From assembly GCA_000697475.1 (NCBI GenBank), contig JNEU01000966.1:1-64000 (forward strand): 64,000 bases of DNA, given 5' to 3'. This DNA comes from Lichtheimia corymbifera B2541 (Eukaryota > Mucoromycota > Mucoromycetes > Mucorales > Lichtheimiaceae). Below are positions 1-11,399 of the stretch, piece after piece. The notes beneath the pieces were generated by a model that had not been told where the DNA came from, ran no database searches, and was given only the letters and a program-made list of their open reading frames with translations. Every line of letters begins with the position of its first letter. Position 1 is the first letter of the stretch. The translations under genes and the position numbers were made by a program.

Positions 1-1080
1 TGCTACAACTCCCTTGATCCGAAAGCCTTTGACTGAATGGCAAGTGCATGGCGCGTGCAACCCACTTCAACACACGCCTTGCTTGAAAGCACACACTGTC
101 CTGCACACTCCAATGCCACAATCAAACGAAACAGCATTCATTCCAGCAGCTACTATTAGCAATGACTTTATTGTCTCAAGCAGCGTTCACAATCTTGTCA
201 CTCTACTACTACAACACGCTCCTCTGCCACAACCATCCCGTAACAGCAGCTGCCATTAGCAAGGTCTCCATTGTCTCAAGTTATTTGCGGCCTCTTCACG
301 TGGACAGCTGATAGCCATTGTATAAAAGCAGCTTTATTTACGTGTGGCAACTTGCAATGATGCATACGACTTCTAATGGATGGTCCCATATAAACTATCA
401 AGTATCCCGCAATACAAGCACTCTTCGCCTTGTTGAGCTGCACTGAAAATGACCAACACTCGGATGGAAAAGGAGGCATATCAGCAGCGATCACAAGGCT
501 CTTTCTTATTGGACTCGCAACGGTTATGGATGAATGGATGATGGATGCAATCAAGTGCAGTAATGTGGAATCCTGGAATGTTGCTTTGGCTACTTGGCTC
601 GTCGTCAGCAGTAACGAACACGTGGATACGGCTGAGGATGATGATGGATTGGATGAATTGGATGATGGATGCAATCAAGTGCAGTAATGTGGAATCCTGG
701 AATGTTGCTTTGGCTACTTGGCTCGTCGTCAGCAGTAACGAACACGTGGATACGGCTGAGGATGATGATGGATTGGATGAATTGGATGGCATGGAAACGA
801 GGGCTTATACCTTTGACGAGAGAGGATTTACCACCATGCAACAGCTACTTTTACAATCATGGATGAAGATGCTATGACGGCAGCAACCAAGAATACAATG
901 ACACAACGACACCTGCTGATTCTTTGTGATCCACTGGTTGGCATCTGGAAGGAAAGGAAGGATAGAAATTTGACGGCTGGAAGGGGAGATTGGATTATAC
1001 CCACATCGTTGTATAGAGATGCTCTTGCTCCTTCTGTCATATTACATTCATTACATAAAGCTTCATTGCTCATATGCTGA
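1..1080 (+). repeat. Dispersed element R1, copy 1 (enters from left edge)
   Basis: Diverged copy of an unnamed element. The stretch from about position 10 (a segment reading ...TTTGACTGAATGGCAA...) recurs in inverted orientation at about 3410-3380 and in direct orientation at about 54015-54030. The middle part (around 290-360, 470-490, 600-640 and 840-900) and the distal part (about 925-1040) also match the inverted copy at 2230-3550. The element carries only short, interrupted reading frames, so it looks non-coding or dead. The left end lies outside the window. No target-site duplications or terminal repeats could be fixed by eye. Confidence 0.7.
541..788 (+). repeat. Perfect or near-perfect 124-bp tandem duplication inside R1 copy 1
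   Basis: Positions 541-664 are repeated head-to-tail at 665-788. The block starting ATGGATGCAATCAAGTGCAG occurs at 541 and again at 665, and everything to the GGATGATGATGGATTGG stretch is the same in both. The inverted copy of the element (around 2810-2960) has only one such unit, so this is a local, recent duplication within an older repeat. Confidence 0.9.
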
Positions 1081-1614
1081 TTAGACGATGGGTAGTACCA
1101 ATAACTGATTGTATACATGTTTAAATACACGCTTGTATTTTCAATGTTAATAAACCCATAGTAATGGTACCCAACAACCCTGCTTGTTGCGGAAGCTTGA
1201 TCTATTGTAAGCTTAAATCATTACGGCTAAGAAAGATGATGAGCTCTGTGGCACAAGTACATAATGCTTACCTATGGCAACGGCCCTATCAGCATGATCC
1301 ACCTTGGTTGTATAGCATTATATAAGAACGAACCCTAGAGGCAAGCAATACCATTACCGCTCATAGTCTTGAATGCACTGGTCATTTATGCTTGTTAACC
1401 ACACCATCGTAGTAGGCAGACCTTACTATTTAGGGATTGTCTATCATGCACTCTCCACCAGTAAGAACCCTTCAAACCTTGCCCCTATTAGTTTTATTAC
1501 ACCAGTCCCTCTGCATCTTTTATACTATCAGGGTCAAACTATTTAACAATGAACAAATACCACTTGTCATACAACAAGCATAAATAAATCATAAAGACAG
1601 TCATATCTCAAAAC

Positions 1615-1915
1615 TTTACAATCAAACGTGGGCTCTTTCATACAACAAAGCTGCTTGTCGGGGCCGAAAGTACATATCTTGTGTGGAAGTTTCACGATCG
1701 TGGCTGCCAATCCCCGACTTCGCAATGTCAACCAGCCAAAGTGGATCCGGCGGTCGACCTCCTGAATTTTTTTTTTCGACGACGAACATTGCGGAAACTG
1801 GGATCGGCGAGCTTGATCGTGAAACTTACACACAAGGTGCGCTGGACCCGGCCGAGCAATGTCGTTCTATGAAAGACCCCAGGTTTCATTGTAAGATTTA
1901 GAGATACAGACATCT
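1615..1915. repeat. Inverted-arm repeat (imperfect palindrome)
   Basis: The left arm (about 1615-1745) and the reverse complement of the right arm (about 1915-1785) align. Both contain a segment reading GGGCTCTTTCAT or GGGTCTTTCAT, then TTGTGTGGAAGTTTCACGAT or TGTGTAAGTTTCACGAT, then TTCGCAATGT or TCCGCAATGT. The centre is a short T-rich spacer near 1768-1778. The same building block, with its AAGTTTCA core, forms the repeat array at 52.9-53.9 kb, so this is a head-to-head pair of that repeat family. Confidence 0.65.
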
Positions 1916-2229
1916 TTATGTTTCACATATGCTGTAAGCGTGGTGCTATATGAAAGGTGGTCTTTGTTCATTGTCAATCGCCTTACTGATAATAGAGCTA
2001 AAAATGCAGAGAGGCGTGTTTCTGTACCTGAATTAAAAAGTCAGGACTCCAGGGACAATGTTATTGGTGGAGAAATGCATGATGGTTGCCCATCCCCTAT
2101 AGAAAGGTCCGGCTATGATAGTCCGCATAGATTTGTTCGTTCTTATACCAGGTTGCATAAAATAGCGTTAGCTGAAAATTACTGTAAGTAAGCATGGGAT
2201 GTACATGTACTCGAGAAACATTGTATCAC

Positions 2230-3550
2230 AGCTCAACCTTAAACAAAGAACGAATTAAAAGCCTGTACAATGTAGCCCTATGCTGGGCATCATCACTCTC
2301 GAGTTGATATACTGCAATACACCAAGCGTTCCACAACCACCCCTTCCTTTCATCATCGATCAGTACGTGAAGTATTGCAGGAAGCTGTGACAAAAGAATA
2401 AAAGCATCTTGATACGATGATGTAATGATGCAATCTCGCCTTCTAATCCTCAAGTTCCTATCCCCCTTCAATCCAGAAACCAACAAATGATCCACATCTT
2501 GCACATATGAACTGATTGTAGTGTTTTAAATACTACGTTGAATTCAATGAAAAAGTCAAGGAATAGCACATGGTAGTATGAGTGTTTATCGAGTAAGTAT
2601 AGTGAGGAAACAGCATTGTAAATTGAATAAGCTACGGGTGAACCATGTAGAGGACAACAGGGAGAATCGTGCCATTGTATTCTTGATTGCTGCCGTCATA
2701 AGCATCCTTCATCCATGATTGTAAAATAGCTGCTGCATGCATTGCCGTGGGTATTCCAATAGCATCTATGGCTGTAAAGCGCCTTTCGCCAAGATATGAT
2801 CCATTTCGTCAATCTCATCCCATCATCATCATCCTCAGCCGTATCCATGTGATATGATCCATCGTTCCTGAGGACAACGCGCCAAGTAACCAAAGCAACA
2901 TCCCGCACTTGATTGTATCCATCCATCAAATCCAATATGTTGATTGAAGAGAGCCATGTGATCGCTGCTGATATGCTCCCTTTTCGCATCCTGCTGTTGA
3001 TCTATCCTTACTTGGTCGTTTTCTTCCATCGCTGCACAACCAGGTGAAGATAGCTTGTATTGCGGTGTAGTTGATATGATATAGAGCCCCATTCATTTGA
3101 ATCCGTCTGCATCAAAGCAAGTTGCTGCAAGTAACTTGAGACAGTGGAGTAAACACCTGGCTAACGGCAACTGCTACTACCTATGGCTGCGGCAGAGAAG
3201 CGTGCAACAACGTGTGTTGTAGTAGAAGGACAAGGCTGTGAACGCTGTTCGAGACAATGGAGTAAGACCTTGGTAATAACAGCTGCTGGAATGAATGCTG
3301 TTACGTTTGATTGTGGTTGAGGAGTGTACAAGAGAATGTGCAGTGTCGAGAGTCTCGTGTGTTGTCTTGGTGTGTACACGCCATGAACTTGCCATTCAGT
3401 CAAAGACTTTCAGATCAAGGCAACTGCAGGATTGACATGATGGGTTGAAGTAGGACAATCGTTTACAGGTGGTAGTTGTACTTGAATGGGGCAACAGTAG
3501 AGATTGGGAAGAAGAGACAAGAAGGAGGGAGTGGAAGAGGAGGAAATTAA
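2230..3550 (-). repeat. Dispersed element R1, copy 2 (inverted)
   Basis: Read on the minus strand from 3550 to 2230 this matches copy 1, and its outer part matches copy 3 at 53.88 kb. A shared block around 3550-3380 corresponds to 53885-54030, including a GTTGCCCCATTCAA segment. The block 2720-2690 corresponds to 845-875, and the block 2505-2390 corresponds weakly to about 930-1045. Copies 1 and 2 thus form a diverged inverted pair around a centre near 1.7 kb. No intact reading frame is evident; the longest is about 97 codons. Confidence 0.65.
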
Positions 3551-3552
3551 GT

Positions 3553-3935
3553 AGATTTTTCTGATGTTGGATGATTACTTCTTTGTTTGACCGTTAATCA
3601 GTCAAATCCATTCCAATCAAGAAAGTTGGAAGATGGAGATGTTGGACTGGAGCAGGGGAATCGTTCGTATGCAGTGGATTGGGCAACAATTGTGAATGGA
3701 AGGAAGGGCCTATTAGCTGGCTGTTTACGAATAATCAATCAATCGATTTTTCTGATGCTTGGATTATATTCCTATGTTTGAGCGTAACTCGGTCAAATCT
3801 TCTCGGATCAACAAACTTAAATGATGGAAATGATGGGCTGGAGCAGGACAATCTTTCGCATGCAGTGGATTGGGCAACAATGGTGAATGGAAGGAATGGG
3901 CTATTAGCTAACAGTTTACATAAAACACTAAACTA
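3553..3935 (+). repeat. Two-unit tandem repeat, period 191 bp
   Basis: Two diverged units share a GCAGTGGATTGGGCAACAA segment at 3671 and 3862 (offset 191). They also share flanking segments reading GATTTTTCTGATG, GGTCAAATC or CAGTCAAATC, and GGACTGGAGCAGG or GGGCTGGAGCAGG. A weaker third relative precedes them around 3450-3500. Nothing coding is recognised. Confidence 0.75.
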
Positions 3936-4179
3936 CTTGAAATCAATAAGCACACGGCGATATCAATGTAGCTAATGTATGAAGGCATGTGCTGCCATAT
4001 ATACTCAGTGTCAAACCAGCTTGGAAGTGCCTGATCTCGGCTCCATTAGATCGTGGAAGGTTCAGCATCAAGCATCGCAACATAAACGTAAACCGGGATC
4101 AACAAATCACTGGATCGCAGTTATACTCTTGGTGGTGGCTGGTATGTACGCCTACACGAGAGCCTGTTAGAGAAGTACT

Positions 4180-4345
4180 AGTACTTGGTGTATATGCATA
4201 CATTGTAGGTTGTTGATCGTGCACGTTTTACCTCTCCTTTGTTTTCCAGCAACACTCTCTCGCGTACTCTTATTCCTTTGTCGATAACCTTGAATGGTCC
4301 CTTGTAGTCGATAAGAAAGCGGACCAGCTGTAGAGTAGTACACAA
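4180..4345 (-). other. Possible small coding relic, unidentified
   Basis: On the minus strand one frame reads about 48 codons without a stop (it includes LVRFLIDYKGPFKVIDKG). Its composition looks like real protein, possibly a retroelement polyprotein tail. There is no start, no recognisable domain and no neighbouring coding sequence, so the assignment is only a suggestion. Confidence 0.15.
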
Positions 4346-5019
4346 TTAGCATGCGGACTGTGTGTGTCGTTCAGCACCCAAGTCCCTGGTCTGTGCGCAA
4401 AATTATACTATATCAAGTAAAGATGAGCTATGTCTCCGCTTCACTGCTATGTTTCACCATGCACATTACACCTCTTCTTTCAAAAAGTACTCTTTACACA
4501 CATAAAAAAGCATACCTTTAATACTGATTCCTACACGCTGAGTCAACAGCCAATGAAATAAGAGTCTCCGAAAAATTCCAGCACCTTCCACCAATGTCAC
4601 ATGTCACCAATCAAAAGCGTCAGAGCTGGGAGTGAAATTGGGATCAAAAAGATATAAAAGAAGAGCGTTTCCCCATATCTTTTCTTTTCTTCAGAGCACC
4701 AACGGCCGTTACAATTCCGTAAACAGAGGCTGTAGCACCTTGCAGAGCTTAAAGGCTTGTCTAAGCGATGCTTACTTTAGTGCGGCCGGCTTAAGTAACT
4801 CCCTTGCAGTTTTTTAAGTTTCTGTTAAGGGCTGCTGTCTCTGTGCCTTGGTCAAGGTTGGTGTCCTTGGCTAAAGGCGGGGATGATGAGGCAAACCTTC
4901 TCGTGGTCATTCCTGTGAGTACATGAGTCGTTTTAGACTTGTGGAAACCAATTGCCTCTTAGTTTTAGTCTTCTTGAATAAACTTTCTTCTCTTAGAACT
5001 TAAACTTGAGATTTTATAA
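4346..5019. other. Gene-free stretch with transcription-like signals
   Basis: No protein or RNA gene is recognised. A TATAAAAG-like element near 4651 followed by an AATAAA near 4977 would fit a solo LTR or a short transcript, but no terminal repeats or second copy were found. Confidence 0.25.
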
Positions 5020-5400
5020 ACAAACAATACCTCAAATGAAAAGATAAAAGTGCTGCGGTCAACATGAGACCAACGTTAAGGAGAGCTATATTGGTGGAAC
5101 ACGCTTAAAAACGCGTTTATAGTTCCCGGACCCGAGCCTTTTGGTTGCATTTTTTCATCGTTTCTGGACAAATAATATATCAAATGACAGAGAAAAGCCA
5201 TGCGATCAACATGATGTATATATTGTAGGGCATATGTTTGAGAGATGCGTAGAGAAGCGCGTTTTTAGTAGGTCTACACGTCATATTTCCCTTTCTTTGT
5301 CCGTAGCTACCTCCACCAAATTCCATCCTTTTTACACGAGTAATACTGTAAACGATAGATAAAGGTCGTGTGATTAATATAGTATCAATAAAATATATGC
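5020..5400 (+). repeat. Diverged tandem units of about 146-168 bp
   Basis: Related segments start near 5028, 5174 and 5342. Each has a form of AATA-(C/T)-(C/T)-TCAAATGA...GATAAAAG, followed by (G/C)GGTCAACATGA or CGATCAACATGA. The first two also share an AACGCGTTTATAG or AGCGCGTTTTTAG segment. The third unit is short and weak. From here to 5871 nothing else is recognised. Confidence 0.5.
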
Positions 5401-5871
5401 AAGTTTATTTGGATCACGAGATAAAGTGGTGGAGAGTATGTGGGGTACGATACAACAAGTGCAAGTGGCTCCCAGCCAGATCGTTGACACTTTCCTCTGC
5501 TTTTCTCCATTGCCTGCATTCAGGCCTTTTATTGTTGTTTGACACTAAGATCTTGATATATACTGGCAGCATGGGTAGCCAACAAATGCTTTGGAATTTC
5601 AGTAAACGCAAGATCGCCATGGCAAGCCCAATTGGTGCACACGTAAAGATATACACGTCAACGTATTACAAGACCATTGTATCCATGGAAACCTCTGGAT
5701 GTACACGGTTGACCTGGAGACGCAAACAGCATTGTAAGCGTATAGGATGTCTTGATCCCTTCTGTATCCTGGTATCCTTATATGGTAATGACCTCTGAAT
5801 GCTGGATGTGCATGAATTATCAACGAAATCAAGCAAAGAGTGTTGTTAAGGGATAAAAAAGGTATTCTTTA

Positions 5872-7587
5872 TTAATCGTCCCAACCACCAATGCCTAAAC
5901 CAGTACCAGTAGGGTCGTCCTCTTCTTCAGCTGCATGTAACAATGCATCCACAATATCTTGCTTGTTCTCATTCTCCTTTTTCTTTGTTGGTCCCTTTTT
6001 TTGAGTTTTGGTCTTGTCGACAATGCCCACAACGCCTGATCGCTGTTGCACAGTTTTGGATGTTGGCTTGTTTTCCACTGCAGGCTTTTCTTTTGGAGCC
6101 GGTCGCTGCTTATCAGCCTTTTCTGGTTCAGGAGGAGCAAAGAAAGTGTCTTTTTTCTTGGAAGGTTCTTTTGGCTCCTTTTCAGCTCTTGCTTCATGCT
6201 TGGATGTCTTTGATTTCTTGGACGCTTTGTTGTTCTCGGAAGATGCCTGCTCCTCCTTTGCTGGTGCAGCTCGCTTTGTTCCTTTCTTTGTCGTATGATC
6301 CTCCTTTGTTGCTTTCATGTGATCCCTATCATGCTGGGTCTCCTCAGCAACCTTGTCGTCTCTTCGCTTCTTCTTGGAATCGGATACGTCTAACTCGGCA
6401 TTGGATCTCTTTTTGCCACGCTTATTATCATCATCATCTGCTGTCATTCCTTGTTCCTTGAGCTGTTTCTCCCGTTTCAATCGCTGCTTCTTTTCCATCA
6501 ACTTGAAATTCGCCTCCTGCTTCTTTTTCCTTTCGAGGAACTTGGTATCAAAACGTTGGCCATCGAGCACACGAAGAGATGGCACAAGAGCAAGGATCTA
6601 GTATTCAATAAAATAAAATCCCATTTAGCCAAGAGCCCTTTCAAAACACACGTGTCTTTTTTCCCTTTTACCTTTTCACGATATCCATCCTTCTCAGTGA
6701 CAGGATTGCCCTTCAGATTAAGGTTGATAAGTTTCATCAATGATCCTAGAGCAGCAATATCCCTATCCAGCGTGATGTATCAATATCGATACAATAAATT
6801 GCTTTGCAATACAAATTACCTCCATTGAGACAACTTGTTGTTGCCCAGATCCAAGATTTCCAACGTGGTGATTTGTCGTAGCGTATCAGGCAAGGTGTCA
6901 ATATGGTTGTCGTTCATTCTCAATTCTTTCAGAGCAGTGTTGGCCGAAAAGTCAGGGATGGTTGTAAATTCATTGTGTGCTGCTGAGATCTTGGCGAGTT
7001 GTGACAATGAAGATATGGATGGAAGTGCTTTGATCTTATTATGTGACAATACTGCAAAACACTTTCGCATGTTAATATATATCCTGTTGACTGGTTATAC
7101 TATCCAGTGACTTACCAAGAGTATTCAATTGAGAAAGAGATGCCAAATCATCCCCCACTTTGGTGATTTCATTGTTGTTCAATATAAGTGCCTTCAGACT
7201 TGAAAGGTTGCTGATGTTTTTGTCGATCGTGGTCAATTGATTGCCGCTGAGATTTAGCACTGTGAAAAGAGATATTGGCATGAATACACCAAACTACAGA
7301 GGAAGTGAGTGATAGTAAGGAAACATACCATTGAGCTTGTCCAGGCTTTCAAGCCCTTGTATGCTCTCTAGTTGGTTTTGTGCGAGGCTCAACCAGGTCA
7401 ACGATGGCAAACTGCCTAGTGCATCTATGGACTTGAGCATGTTCTTGCTAAGGTTGAGCTTGCGTAAAGAGGTGCATTCCGCCATCGAGTCGACATTGGT
7501 GATTTCTTTGCCTGTCAAGTTGAGCTCAGTGACATCCGAAGCTGGTTCGCCACACCATTCCGAGACTTGCTTGGACGTTACTTTCAT
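5872..7587 (-). CDS. Leucine-rich-repeat protein with lysine-rich nuclear-type tail
   Basis: Five exons splice cleanly (7587-7329, 7259-7116, 7051-6820, 6762-6672, 6597-5872) and give 483 residues with the frame closing exactly. Residues 1-240 form SDS22-like leucine-rich repeats with repeated LxxLxLxxN units (for example LTWLSLAQNQLESIQ and LEILDLGNNKLSQW). An LRR-cap-like stretch ends in LVPSLRVLDGQRF. Residues 260-480 are low-complexity Lys/Glu/Asp-rich with several basic KKR-type clusters, as in nuclear proteins. The C-terminus is acidic and ends GLGIGGWDD. The LRR half is probably a protein-binding scaffold; the exact partner or orthologue is not evident. The start is the first ATG of the frame and begins just before the first LRR. 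Confidence 0.85.
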
Positions 7588-8543
7588 TGTGGAATGACGA
7601 AAAGGGAAGGTAGAGGATCGAGATCGATCGAGTCAAGACCGAAAATGCATGTTCCGAAAAGCCACATATACGTCCCCCACATACACGTGCAACCTAGTAC
7701 AAAAGTCGCTTTGCATAATTGTTATGGTGACAACATTGCCACGCCATGTTTTATCGTGTTGCTAGGTCACTCTTCTTGGCAGTCGATGGACTCTTGTACG
7801 CTGAACAAAAAGACGCAACGGCCATAATTGCAGCTGGATGGATGATCCTTCATGTTTCGGTAGAACGTCTTGGCGCAAGTAACGACTATTCCAATATACA
7901 GGCACAGCGTACTGATAGCATTTAATAGGACAGACATATAGAATGATCATGAAGAAAACGCAGCATGTCGGTAAGAGGGATCTCCAAGTCGTTGCTAAAT
8001 AGTATTCTAACAGCTTGCTTTTCTTTTGTATCACATCTTTGTTTCCTTGGACGTTTTCCATTACGAGATGTACTAGGCACGCGATATCCTTCTACCAGTA
8101 TTGATGTCCAGTATTGTAAATCAACAGCAGCTAATCCGAGTGTGTGCATGGTCACTTTGCAAAGTTGCTCTGAGAAATGCCTAGTTGTTCGTCGAATAAA
8201 AGCCCATCACTGTTATATACTCCAATCATTCAAAGCTATGTTTGATATCACGTAGTTCATTACAATGCTTTCCATTCCCTTTATACAATTACGCGTGTGA
8301 TAATCTAGCAGCACCCATCTATCAGTTATATCCTCCTCCTCCTCCTCAAAAAGAAAGGCAGCATCCATAACCCAGAAAGATCCTCATCCCAAGTAGTCGC
8401 ATCACCTCTCAATAAACCGTTCCCATCCATCCGATATTGATCATCTTGCAGTCATCATCCATTGCATATATGACAAACTCGATCGTGATTGGAATAGCCA
8501 GCGATCATCATTTAATAAGGGGAAAACGGTAGTTGATGCATTT
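7588..8543. other. Intergenic, no gene recognised
   Basis: Only short ORFs without recognisable similarity or splice continuity are present. A CTCCTC microsatellite lies near 8331-8347. This stretch holds the promoter of the LRR gene and the 3' flank of the ATP synthase subunit f gene. Confidence 0.5.
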
Positions 8544-8993
8544 CTAATGGTGCTCAACGTTCTTGTGGTGCTCTATAAACAGCATAGAAGGAATCAGTAA
8601 AATGATCAAATATCACTTGGATGATGGGAATACATACTCAAGTGGAAGTGGTAGTCGATAGTGTAGCCAGCGACGAAGACACCAAAGATGAGGTGAAGCA
8701 AGGGAGTGACAGAGGCATTCTCGCCGTCAATGTAACGGGCCTTGTAACGAGCCCATGGACCAGAAGGCTTGGGGGCTTCAGCAGTACCCTTGGGAAGGTT
8801 CTATAGATGCCATTGTGAATGGAAGGCATTGTGATTCGAGTTGACGATGAAGTACCTTGTAAAAAGTGACGAGCTGAGCAAGCTGAGCATCCTTGGCACC
8901 AGAACCGGACACCTTGGTAGCAGCAGCGACGTTAGGAGGAATGAGGGCCTTAGTGCTGTAGGCACGACGGAAGACAGCGTTGAAAGCGTTCAT
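8544..8993 (-). CDS. ATP17: Mitochondrial F1Fo ATP synthase subunit f
   Basis: Three exons (8993-8856, 8800-8638, 8572-8544) join in frame to 109 residues, close to the family's usual size of about 100. The N-terminus (MNAFNAVFRRAYSTKAL) is a basic presequence. The middle carries the conserved PKPSGPWARYKARYI segment of subunit f, then one membrane span (LLHLIFGVFVAGYTIDY) and a short basic, His-rich tail. Subunit f is a small Fo peripheral-stalk and membrane subunit needed for complex V assembly and dimerisation in the inner membrane. The last exon encodes only nine residues, so it is easy to miss in automatic annotation. Confidence 0.92.
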
Positions 8994-9841
8994 GGTTGAA
9001 GCAACGAGTGGTGTCAAGAGGACCCCAGCCTAATATTTTTCCACCCACGTCGCTCACTGAGCGATCCCGTGACTGGTAACTCGTCCTTGGTGGGCGTTGC
9101 TGCATGATTGAAATTATTAGCCTTCTATCTCTTTGGATACACACACACATACCAACAGTTGCCATGCACGCAAAATCCATATTCATTTCTTATACAAGAA
9201 CTATCTACAAGGATTAGAGTATTTTTCATTGAATGAACGGGATTACAGCTTGTGCTTAAAAACATCTATGAGGACTTTTCGACCACCGACTATACAACAA
9301 CATAGGTGATGAACTATCGATTAGCACATTTAATAACTGTCGAATAGAAATAAAGTCGAGTTGTTGCCAAGATGCTCCAATTATGTAGCTCACCATTTTC
9401 AGGGTGTATGTTTCCTACTATATCGAACTGCCATTCTTTCAAGCTTTTTTTAGTTAAGAGATATTTCTTGAGGTACCCCGTTATTGAGATAGCCACGAAT
9501 GTCAATTTCAGTGATCCAAGTATCAATATCTTCATTTTAGCAACAGTGCGACGAAAGGGTGCAATTATAATACTGTGTAATTGAGCAATCGTATCAATTT
9601 CCAATTTCTAATGTTTGTAACTATTTGACAGCTGCTATGTTTATTAACGTATAACTTAACGTATGATGCAATTGAAGTAAATTCTACTTTATAGCAAGGG
9701 TAGAAACCAAGGATCATCATGAATGTTACACAAAGAGATGTTATAATGAATTGTGCCTTCCTTCTGTTACACACACCCAATCTTGTATCCAACTCCTTAC
9801 TGCTCTGTTTTCCTCCCTCTCACTCTCTCTCCCGCCAGAAC
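8994..9841. other. Divergent intergenic region between ATP17 and a mannosyltransferase
   Basis: No gene is recognised. The last 30 bases before the ATG at 9842 are a pyrimidine tract (CTCCCTCTCACTCTCTCTCCCG), typical of many starts in this window. Confidence 0.5.
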
Positions 9842-11194
9842 ATGGCATTACGCTCCTTTTACCAAAAGACGATCGTGCGAACGGCGTTCTTCTTTACAGT
9901 CCTTTTCTTTTGCAGTTACTTGATTCCCCACAACTTGTCATTGCGCTCTCTTTCCTCGTCCTCCTCAACAACAACAACAAGGTACCCGATCTCCTCCAAT
10001 GTCGATCCCACTCGTTGGTCTAATGCAAGCCAGTCTCGCCAACCTAATCCGCACTTCAATGCGGCCTATGTAACCTTGACAAAGAGCGATGCCGAGTCTT
10101 TGGGCAACTTGCGGAAAACGATACGCAACCTTGAGGATAGTGTGAACCGTGAGCGTGGATACCCTTATATTATCTTTTGCAGCGAGCCATTGAGCCAGGA
10201 TTCAAGAGAACTCGTTAGAGCATTGACACATGCAGATGTGGAATTCTACGACCTGGATTCGACCATGTATGGCTACAGTGATACCATTGATCTCGACAAG
10301 GCTGCCGAAGCTCGAAGGAGGATGAGCGATGTGATCTTTGGTGATGATGAGAACTATCGCTTCGCTTCCAGATTCATGGCCGGTGTCATATTCAGGTAAA
10401 AAGTAGGATGATGGCAAGGATCAAAGGGAGGAGAGGAGATGACTTATTATGATACCCTACTACTTAGACATCCTGCATTACAGCATATTGATTATTATTG
10501 GCGATTTGAGACTGGCACCGAATACGTATGCCCACTCGACTTTGACCCATTTCAATACATGTATGATCATCAAAAGAAGCTCAGCTTTTCCATGGCACTG
10601 TACGAATATGAGGAGACGATTCCGACCTTATTCACCACCATCATGGAATTTGCAAACATGAACTCTGGCTTGGTCCAATCCATGTCCAACAAGAACAGTC
10701 TATGGCACTTCATCATCGATTCCGAGACAAAAGTATTCAATCGCTGTCATTTTTGGAGCAATTTCCAGGTACGTGCACAAAGGGGATCTGTGTATGAAAA
10801 AGGAAGCTAAAAGAAGGGTGTTGCTGCATAATGCATCAAGATTGCAGATCTAAATTTTTTCCGAGGAGAGGCATATCAAGCATACTTTGATCACATCGAG
10901 AAAGCGGGCGGTATATTCTATGAGCGATGGTAAGAGAGGGAGTAACACATGACGTTGATGGATCCTTGTCTTAACTACGTTTTCGTTTTAACAAGGGGTG
11001 ACCCAATAATCCAATCGCTTGGTGCAGTGCTTTTACTCGAGAAGAATGATGTGCATTTCTGGGATAACATTGGATATCGAGTGGCCGATTATTTTACCCA
11101 TTGTCCTTCAGATAAGGCTCTATACAAAAAGTGTAGTTGTAGGCCAGAGCAGAACTTTGACTTTGATGGTTATAGTTGTCTAAGGTACTTTTAA
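9842..11194 (+). CDS. Alpha-1,2-mannosyltransferase, KRE2/KTR family (GT15), paralogue 1
   Basis: Four exons (9842-10395, 10468-10768, 10841-10929, 10996-11194) join in frame to 380 residues. The layout is type II: a short cytosolic tail, a signal anchor at about 12-30 (TAFFFTVLFFCSYLI), a Ser/Thr stem, then the GT15 domain. Diagnostic GT15 pieces are RETG-like spacing around YYWRFETG, YVCPLDFDPFQYM, NSLWHFIIDSE, CHFWSNFQIADLNFFR, KAGGIFYERWGDP and the Cys-rich end. The enzyme adds alpha-1,2-mannose from GDP-mannose to O- or N-linked glycans in the Golgi. The in-frame ATG at 9719 is rejected because the signal anchor follows directly after 9842 and the intervening stretch resembles 5' UTR. 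A second member lies at 56.5 kb. Confidence 0.9.
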
Positions 11195-11399
11195 TAAATG
11201 AATCATTGACTTTTATATATGCAAAGTGGCAAATATTGTATTCTTGGTGTTACGGTATTGCAACGTGAAGGTGATATCATTCATAAATGGGCTCAGAGCA
11301 AACACATCCCATCCAATACAGAAATCATTGGATTCTGTCTCACGTTCTTTGACGCTTGTTCCTCCACTCCACACACGTATCATATATACATCACACGAC

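Noticed and set aside
430..877. Overlapping ORFs of 85-132 codons on both strands in R1 copy 1
   Set aside because: They arise from the 124-bp tandem duplication, which repeats the same peptide; no start context, introns or family similarity.
4620..5000. Possible structured RNA (U-snRNA, SRP, RNase P)
   Set aside because: Checked against remembered signature motifs of these RNAs and found none; left as gene-free.
5943..6461. 172-codon plus-strand ORF
   Set aside because: Antisense shadow of the Lys/Glu-rich last exon of the LRR gene.
7762..8155. Minus-strand ORFs of 77-99 codons
   Set aside because: No splice continuity, no recognisable domain, overlapping frames of equal quality.
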